Positions 1-4,198 of a stretch of DNA of 5,581 nt are shown in pieces; within the stretch, counting starts at the first letter, position 1; every line of letters starts with the position of its first letter. Source of the DNA: Bryobacterales bacterium (GTDB lineage: Bacteria > Acidobacteriota > Terriglobia > Bryobacterales > Bryobacteraceae); the NCBI GenBank assembly GCA_025353235.1, contig JANXQZ010000652.1, positions 1 through 5,581 of the forward strand, read 5' to 3'. Position numbers and translations under genes: made by a program. The notes below the pieces were generated by a model. It made no database searches. It was not told where the DNA came from and saw nothing but the letters and a program-made list of their open reading frames with translations.

Positions 1-134
1 CCGATCAAAGGCAGGTCGAAGCCGCTCACCGCCTTCACGGCATGTTCGAACCGTTCGGGTCGTTCAGGATGCCCCTTGCCGGTGTGATGTTCAAGAGCAA
101 TGGGATCGGCTGCAAGAGCTGTGGCCCGACTCAT
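1..134 (-). CDS. Histone deacetylase family (AcuC/HDAC-like) protein, N-terminal fragment
   Basis: The start of a gene that continues past the left edge of the window; 44 full codons are visible. Reading from ATG at 134-132, residues 10-29 run D-P-I-A-L-E-H-H-T-G-K-G-H-P-E-R-P-E-R-F. The HHTGxGHPERPER block is the N-terminal hallmark of the arginase-fold histone deacetylase/acetoin-utilisation/acetylpolyamine amidohydrolase superfamily, which are zinc hydrolases that remove acetyl groups from lysine or polyamine amines. No signal peptide is visible, so a cytoplasmic enzyme is likely. The start is well fixed: its ATG overlaps the TGA of the upstream peptidase gene as ATGA, implying co-transcription and translational coupling. 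Only a weak GAAG lies before the ATG, which fits coupling. The zinc-binding and catalytic residues lie beyond the window, so activity and substrate cannot be judged. The family call is firm; the subfamily is open. Confidence 0.88.
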   Translation of the reverse strand, partial: MSRATALAADPIALEHHTGKGHPERPERFEHAVKAVSGFDLPLI

Positions 135-2368
135 AACTTCAGCAAATCGGCCGCCGAATCGAGCAACGCCGCTTCACTCTCCAGCGCCTTCGACACCCGC
201 GCAATCTGCGATTCCGCCTCCGTCCAGCGCCTCTGCTCGATCGCCTCCCGCACGCCGGGGATCGTCTTCACCCCATACCCCGTGTAGAAGCCAGGCGCAT
301 AAATCATATGCCGATACCACGGCCGATTCGGCAGGCCGATAGTATCGGTTAAGCGTCGCTCGCTTTCGATCAGCTTAGCGTTCACCGCTACCGAAGCCCT
401 ATCACCAGCGGCCGCCAGCGCCTTCTCATATTTGTCGGTGCTGCGAGTCAGCAGATCCAGCGCATTCTCCAGTGGAGCGAAGTTCAGATACGGCGGCACA
501 GGCTCCCTTGCAGGAGGCATCATCGTTTTCTTCGGATCGGCAATCGCCTCATACACGCCCTCGTCTATCTGCCGATTCTTCTCTTCAATCTCGCTGCGTT
601 GAGTTCCGGCAAGCAGCTTCAACTCGCCAACATAAGTACGGATCGTATCCGTAAAATTTGAAAATTGGAATGGCAGCACCTCCGCGTCCGCCATACGCAT
701 CACCATAGTTCCCGCAGTCTGCGCGAGCGTCTTTCCATAGGCGAAGTCGGTGTCCTGAAAGTGCGTGTAGTAGTAAAAATCGTCGTAGATCGAGTGATAT
801 TGCCCGCCTCCCATATCCTCTCCCCCGAAACCTAGATTCACGCTCGCAACCCCTAAATGATCGAGAAACACGGTGTAATCCGAACCCGAGCCCAGCGCGC
901 CGATCCGCAAATCCGCCCTCGACCGCGCTTCCCGCAACTCCTCTCCATGCGATCGAGAGAGCAACGCAAGACGCTGGCGCTTGGCCACCGGCATCTTCGT
1001 TTCAGGATCGGTGATATCCCGCGTAACCTCGCCAATAAAGTTCTCCAGAGTATGCGAGCCTTGCGCGTAGAAGAATCCGCGGCTGTTGCTATCGCTATTG
1101 ATATACGCCACTGCGTGCCGGCGCAGTTCGTCCGCGTGAGTCTCGCCCCACTCGGTAGATCCGAGCAGGCCCGGCTCCTCTCCATCCCACAAACATAAGA
1201 TGATCGTGCGTTTTGGCTTCCAGCCTTGCTTAACCAATTCCCCCAGCGCGCGACCCTCTTCCATCAGGGCGTTCGCGCCTGACAACGGATCGTCCGCCCC
1301 ATTCACCCATGCGTCGTGATGATTGCCGCGAATCACCCAGTCATCCGGATACTTCGAACCAGGAATCCGCACGATCACGTTATAAAGCGGCTTGCGGTCC
1401 CAGTTGGATTGCACTCTCAGATGCACCTTCGCCGGTCCAGGACCAACGTGGTAAGTAAACGGCAGTCCGCCGCGCCAAGCCATGGGCGCAATTGGCCCCG
1501 CGAGAGCCTTCAACAGCGGCTCGGCGTCGCCATACGAGATCGGCAACACCGGAACTTTGGTGATGGTCTGCACCTGATCCAAGGGCAGGCGCTTCGCATC
1601 GGCCGTCGCCCCAACTCCTGGCGTGAGCGGATCGCCGGGGTAAACAGGCATGTCCATCACGCTGCCCCGTTGCGCTCCGAATGATGGACGCGCCGGACCC
1701 TTCGGGTACACCTCGCCTTGCACGTAGCCATCGTCCTTGGGGTCCGAATAGACGAGGCACCCGACAGCGCCGTGTTCTGCTGCCAACTTCGGCTTGATCC
1801 CGCGCCAGGACTGCCCGTACTTCGCGATCACGATCGTCCCCTGGACCGAGATCCCCATCCGCTGCAGCTCTTCATAGTCGGACGGGATGCCGTAGTTCAC
1901 AAACACCAGTGGTGCTGTAATGTCGCCGTCTTTCGAATAGGCGTGATAGGTGGGAAGCTGCTCGCTTTTCTGATCGCTGGTCGGATCGATTGCCAGGACG
2001 GGCTCGTCCAGCTTGGCAGTAAACTTTGTAGGTTCCACCAGCTCCACCGCTCGTTCTTTCGGCGTAGGAAAGAGCACATCGAACACTTCGATCTTTGCGT
2101 CCAGGCCCCACGACTTAAACTTGGCTAGCAGCCATTCCGCATTGTCCTTGTCGTAGGGCGACCCCACATGATGCGGCCGCGCGGAAAGTCTGCGCATATA
2201 CTCGCGCAAATTTTCAGGACTCGGGATAGCGCGGAACTTCTCTTCCCACTGGCGTTCCACGCGGGCCTCTTCGGCGGAGAATCCCCGGAGGGGGCGAACC
2301 GGTTCGGCGGCCTGCAAGACCAGCGTTATCACACTGAGGAGGGCAATCGATGGGCGCATGTGTTTCAT
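131..2368 (-). CDS. Secreted M28B zinc peptidase, glutamate carboxypeptidase II (PSMA)-like
   Basis: A 745-residue homologue of glutamate carboxypeptidase II, a co-catalytic two-zinc exopeptidase. Residues 1-21 form a Sec signal peptide (KHMR, hydrophobic SIALLSVITLVL, then QAAEP), so it should act in the periplasm or outside the cell. All three family parts are present: a protease-associated insert (about 140-300, with IVIAKYGQSWRG and VGCLVYSDP), the M28 catalytic core (about 325-560), and a C-terminal TFR-type dimerisation domain (about 635-740, with GLPNRPWYRHMIYAPG). Zinc ligands and catalytic base align with those of human GCPII: H350 (GNHHD), D360 (GADDPLSG), E397 base and E398 (WDGEEPGLLGS), D426 (INSDS), H525 (YHSIYDD). 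Length is near that of GCPII (750), so it is intact. ATG 2368 is preferred over an upstream TTG at 2398, which would put extra residues before the signal peptide; ATG 2359 is also possible. The physiological substrate is unknown; the glutamate-pocket residues are only partly kept. First gene of a pair with the deacetylase. Confidence 0.95.
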   Translation of the reverse strand: MKHMRPSIALLSVITLVLQAAEPVRPLRGFSAEEARVERQWEEKFRAIPSPENLREYMRRLSARPHHVGSPYDKDNAEWLLAKFKSWGLDAKIEVFDVLFPTPKERAVELVEPTKFTAKLDEPVLAIDPTSDQKSEQLPTYHAYSKDGDITAPLVFVNYGIPSDYEELQRMGISVQGTIVIAKYGQSWRGIKPKLAAEHGAVGCLVYSDPKDDGYVQGEVYPKGPARPSFGAQRGSVMDMPVYPGDPLTPGVGATADAKRLPLDQVQTITKVPVLPISYGDAEPLLKALAGPIAPMAWRGGLPFTYHVGPGPAKVHLRVQSNWDRKPLYNVIVRIPGSKYPDDWVIRGNHHDAWVNGADDPLSGANALMEEGRALGELVKQGWKPKRTIILCLWDGEEPGLLGSTEWGETHADELRRHAVAYINSDSNSRGFFYAQGSHTLENFIGEVTRDITDPETKMPVAKRQRLALLSRSHGEELREARSRADLRIGALGSGSDYTVFLDHLGVASVNLGFGGEDMGGGQYHSIYDDFYYYTHFQDTDFAYGKTLAQTAGTMVMRMADAEVLPFQFSNFTDTIRTYVGELKLLAGTQRSEIEEKNRQIDEGVYEAIADPKKTMMPPAREPVPPYLNFAPLENALDLLTRSTDKYEKALAAAGDRASVAVNAKLIESERRLTDTIGLPNRPWYRHMIYAPGFYTGYGVKTIPGVREAIEQRRWTEAESQIARVSKALESEAALLDSAADLLKL

Positions 2369-2370
2369 TA

Positions 2371-2398
2371 ATTGTAGCGGCACCTGGATGGAGTACAA
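2371..2398 (-). promoter_or_regulatory. Possible sigma70-like promoter for the M28 peptidase gene
   Basis: On the minus strand TACAAT (2376-2371, five of six matches to TATAAT) lies 16 bases after TTGTAC (2398-2393, a poor -35 with only TTG matching). The -10 ends two bases before ATG 2368, so transcription would begin near 2364, leaving ATG 2359 almost leaderless. There is no convincing Shine-Dalgarno before either ATG; the best is AGGTG about 13 bases upstream of 2368. The element sits inside and just before the divergent DUF3800 gene. It is a pattern match only, and a random one is quite possible. Confidence 0.2.
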
Positions 2399-3074
2399 GA
2401 TCTATTGCGACGAGAGCCGGCATGACGGAGTGCACAGCCATCGCTACATGGCGATTGGCGGATTGTGGGTTCCCGTCGACGACGAGCCCGAACTCTTGAA
2501 CGCGCTCCGCGAAGTGCGCCGGAACCGATTGTTCACTCGCGAACTTAAGTGGAGCAAGATGAAGTCGGCGGGCGTGTACCGGGAAATGCTGGATTTATTC
2601 TTCGATTCTCCGTCAACGGCGTTCCGGGCCATCGTGGTGGACCAATCCCGCGTGGACGTGGCTCGCTACCATCAAGGCGACAACGAACTCGGGTTTTATA
2701 AGTTTTACTACGAGATGCTGGAGAAATGGATCCTGCCGAGGAATGAATATTCGGTCCTGCTGGATCATAAGCAAAACCGCGATCCAAACCGCTACTCGAC
2801 CATGCGCAGGTATTTGCATAACCGAGCCGCCAAGGTGGGAGCGCGAATCGCCGACCTGAACACCATCGATTCAGCGCTGGAACCCATGGTACAGATCTGC
2901 GATGTGCTGACCGGCGATATCGCGGCATCCTGCTGCGACGATCTGCGGCCCGGTTCACCTAAGGAGGCGCTGGCTGCCTATATTGCGAAACGGGCCGGGT
3001 TCCTGTCGCTCAAGAACAGTTCCCTCTCACCAAGATTTTCTAAGTTCAACGTGTTCCGAATCGAGCTGAGGTAG
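2388..3074 (+). CDS. DUF3800 family protein (putative RNase H-fold)
   Basis: A complete 228-residue DUF3800 protein. Family marks seen: the N-terminal strand ending in acid residues (IYCDES, D8-E9), ELKWSKM (E52, K54), the central strand VLLDH (D126), the late signature IDSALEPMVQICDVLTG (D161, Q169, D172), and the closing SKFNVFRI strand. The spaced acidic residues suit the RNase H-like fold proposed for DUF3800, so a metal-dependent nuclease role is plausible but unproven; the family often occurs on mobile elements and near defence genes. No signal peptide or membrane segment is visible. ATG 2388 is chosen because homologues begin just before the IYCDES strand. An in-frame ATG at 2358 adds ten residues and sits 14 bases after a GAGGAGGG at 2336-2343, whereas ATG 2388 has no Shine-Dalgarno; the start is therefore uncertain. 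Transcribed away from the M28 gene, with 19 bases between their starts. Confidence 0.88.
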   Translation: MEYKIYCDESRHDGVHSHRYMAIGGLWVPVDDEPELLNALREVRRNRLFTRELKWSKMKSAGVYREMLDLFFDSPSTAFRAIVVDQSRVDVARYHQGDNELGFYKFYYEMLEKWILPRNEYSVLLDHKQNRDPNRYSTMRRYLHNRAAKVGARIADLNTIDSALEPMVQICDVLTGDIAASCCDDLRPGSPKEALAAYIAKRAGFLSLKNSSLSPRFSKFNVFRIELR

Positions 3075-3261
3075 CAGGCTTGCTCACATCTCTGTGCCGC
3101 TCTAGATTGGCAAGATCACAATTGTCTAACATGCTGTGCATAGAAGGCGTGGAGTGGATCGGCTAAGACTTCAGCAACTCGCGGAGCTCCGTTTGAGGGA
3201 TGTCGAAGCCTGGTAGTGGGATCATTGCGTGGATACGCATGTTTCATACCAGGCAATTGCC
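3075..3261. other. Gene-free scar between the DUF3800 gene and the transposase remnant
   Basis: No convincing gene, RNA or terminator is seen in this stretch. Translation on from the DUF3800 stop gives 30 codons to the next stop with no recognisable content. The only protein-like item is a 25-codon minus-strand ORF (3240-3163), listed separately. A perfect 10-base palindrome GGCAATTGCC sits at 3252-3261, right at the edge of the transposase remnant, and an 8-base palindrome ACAATTGT at 3118-3125. By eye the stretch is less GC-rich than the flanking genes, as expected of eroded or foreign DNA. Confidence 0.5.
3163..3240 (-). pseudogene. Possible C-terminal gene remnant (25 codons)
   Basis: On the minus strand ATG at 3240 opens a 25-residue frame ending in TAG at 3163. 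It reads ...IPLPGFDIPQTELRELLKS and closes with an amphipathic helix-like ending that looks like the natural tail of a protein. The frame is closed upstream by TGA at 3246-3244 and has no Shine-Dalgarno, so it is more likely the surviving tail of a lost gene than a working small ORF. I do not recognise the parent family, and chance cannot be excluded over so short a stretch. Confidence 0.2.
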
Positions 3262-3275
3262 GTGTTTTGCCGTGT
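3257..3275 (+). repeat. 9-base tandem duplication at the edge of the transposase remnant
   Basis: TTGCCGTGT occurs at 3257-3265 and again at 3267-3275 with one T between. The second copy encodes the first residues of the recognisable transposase tail (Phe-Cys-Arg-Val), and homology ceases at the first copy. It therefore marks the breakpoint where the rest of the element was lost, either as a slippage product or as microhomology used in a deletion. Confidence 0.6.
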
Positions 3276-3360
3276 ACATTCCAGCTTGCGCGTCACTCCG
3301 GCCATGCAAGCGGGAATCAGCGATCACATTTGGACGTTGGGTGAACTGATTGCGATCTAA
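3262..3360 (+). pseudogene. IS transposase, C-terminal remnant
   Basis: The last 32 codons of a DDE-type transposase. The frame reads F-C-R-V-H-S-S-L-R-V-T-P-A-M-Q-A-G from 3265, then I-S-D-H-I-W-T-L-G-E-L-I-A-I before TAA at 3358-3360. From memory, the end of a group of IS1-like/integrase-core transposases common in Acidobacteria and rhizobia reads YNFxRIHxTLRVTPAMxAGxxDxxWxxxELxxL, which matches closely. Upstream of 3262 the frame stays open for a while but shows no further family residues, so the catalytic core and left end are gone. No terminal inverted repeat is seen in the 14 bases between its stop and the HEPN gene start. The remnant implies that an element inserted here and was later deleted together with flanking DNA, including probably the 5' end of the next gene. 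It cannot move itself. The exact IS family is uncertain. Confidence 0.72.
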
Positions 3361-3374
3361 ACCGTATCTACGCA

Positions 3375-3744
3375 ATGACCCCACTACCCGAAGCCTTGCT
3401 CGCCGCAGGTCAGTGGGATGGGGCTTACTGCTTGATGGGCCACTGCGTTGAGTGCGCGCTCAAGGCTTGCGTCGCTAAACAGTTTCGACTCCACGAAGTG
3501 CCAGACAAGAAGCTCGTCAACTCTTTTTATACACACCGCCTTGACGAGTTGCTAACGATCTCGGATGTGAAGTCGGAAATGGAAATTCACGCCCAAACCG
3601 ACCCGAGTTTCAAAATCAACTGGAATACCGTGCGAGACGCGGCGATACGAGGTAGGCATCACGGAAGCATTCGCTCGGGAAATGTACTACGCCGTTACGA
3701 ACGCTGCATCAGGGATTCTGCCATGGATGAAAACACAGTGGTGA
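3375..3744 (+). pseudogene. HEPN-domain protein gene, 5'-truncated and frameshifted
   Basis: HEPN proteins are small all-alpha, nucleotide- or RNA-binding proteins, many of them toxins or partners of nucleotidyltransferases. Residues 8-47 (LLAAGQWDGAYCLMGHCVEC, ALKACVAK, then PDKK) match the conserved first half, followed by FYTHRLDELL and INWNTVRD. After codon 88 (Asp, 3636-3638) the frame changes: from 3643 the +1 frame reads R-Y-E-V-G-I-T-E-A-F-A-R-E-M-Y-Y-A-V-T and ends GILPWMKTQW with TGA at 3742-3744, which is the usual closing helix of these proteins. Homologues have about five residues (W-S-E-x-S) between that Asp and RYE; here four bases remain, so roughly 11 bases were deleted. The N-terminal helix ahead of ALLAAG is also missing, and the frame is closed at 3342-3344, beside the transposase remnant. 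No RX4-6H ribonuclease motif is visible. Annotation by longest frame would merge it with the next gene. Confidence 0.82.
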
Positions 3745-4130
3745 AAGAGCAGTTAACCGACGAGATGATCGAGGCTGGAGCTCAACTCACCCAGAAACTG
3801 GATGAGCTGGGTTTGCCCATTGTGGTCGCTATGTGGTTTTTTCAGTCCGAAATCAACGAGTGGCGTCTGATGTTTGCTTCTCCCGACTTATCGGACAAAG
3901 GCCCGCAGACAGTCTGCAGGAAAATCCAAGAGGCACGGAAGGCGCTCGGGGCCCAAGCCGAACGTTTACCGTTTTCCATGATCGGCCTAATGGACACACA
4001 CAATGAGATGATCCAAGAGCTTCGGATTGCGCTACGGACAGGTCCTGGGGTATCCCGGGTCCGCTTTTCGAAGAATGTCATGAATGGACACTTCATAGAC
4101 GACGCCCTAATCTACCGAAGCGCTGCCTGA
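3723..4130 (+). CDS. Uncharacterised partner of the HEPN gene (135 aa)
   Basis: An intact 135-residue reading frame whose family I recall as an unnamed hypothetical protein beside HEPN genes; it has no known function. Visible features: an N-terminal helix (about 10-30), a strand-rich core LPIVVAMWFFQSEINEWRLM followed by FASPDLSDKGP (about 31-61), a long helix QTVCRKIQEARKAL, and a conserved-looking end RTGPGVSRVRFSKNVMNG, FIDDALIYR. It is soluble, with no signal peptide. The start at ATG 3723 has AGGG at 3711-3714, eight bases upstream, and overlaps the HEPN stop by 22 bases in another frame, which implies coupled translation in the ancestral operon. GTG 3738 or 3741 and ATG 3765 are alternative starts. 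The current open frame extends upstream to 3375 only because the HEPN deletion put both genes in one phase; cells may therefore make a 251-residue fusion as well as the 135-residue form. Antitoxin or chaperone to the HEPN protein is speculation. Confidence 0.72.
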   Translation: MDENTVVKEQLTDEMIEAGAQLTQKLDELGLPIVVAMWFFQSEINEWRLMFASPDLSDKGPQTVCRKIQEARKALGAQAERLPFSMIGLMDTHNEMIQELRIALRTGPGVSRVRFSKNVMNGHFIDDALIYRSAA

Positions 4131-4135
4131 AAGAA

Positions 4136-4169
4136 GCCCGGATTGCGTCAGGAGAGGTAAGGGCCGGGC
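4136..4169. terminator. Weak inverted repeat between convergent genes
   Basis: GCCCGG (4136-4141) can pair with CCGGGC (4164-4169) across a 22-base loop, in the 68-base gap between the plus-strand partner gene and the minus-strand carboxypeptidase-regulatory-like gene. A shared terminator would be expected here, but the loop is long and there is no T tract on either side, so it is not a standard intrinsic terminator. Confidence 0.2.
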
Positions 4170-4198
4170 ATTCGCATCAAACACACGCCCTCGCGAAC

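Noticed and set aside
857..1198. Several long open frames antisense to the M28 gene, such as plus-strand 857-1198 and 1718-2128.
   Set aside because: They lie opposite a clear, full-length peptidase with conserved catalytic motifs. Their arginine-rich translations look like GC-rich shadow frames and have no domain features.
2369..2398. TTG start at 2398 for the peptidase, adding ten residues.
   Set aside because: It would put a neutral Y-S-I-Q-V-P-L-Q-L stretch ahead of a standard signal peptide (M-K-H-M-R plus hydrophobic core); ATG 2368 or 2359 fits better.
2350..2499. A 49-codon plus-strand ORF starting at ATG 2350, six bases after a strong GAGGAGGG (2336-2343).
   Set aside because: The purine run is the complement of the peptidase signal-peptide codons. 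The ORF is out of frame with DUF3800, has no recognisable content and ends inside that gene. It may only matter as a ribosome site for the 2358 start.
3075..3374. CRISPR array, tRNA or structured RNA in the gene-poor region.
   Set aside because: No spaced direct repeats, no cloverleaf or tRNA-like conserved bases, and no extended stems were seen. The only repeats are the 9-base tandem copy and two short palindromes.
3630..3660. Programmed ribosomal frameshifting to explain the HEPN frame change.
   Set aside because: There is no slippery heptamer or following hairpin at the site, and several conserved residues are missing there, so a deletion explains it better.
4136..4169. A GCCCGG/CCGGGC stem as a strong bidirectional terminator.
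   Set aside because: The stem is six bases with a 22-base loop and no T tract; it is listed only as a weak candidate.
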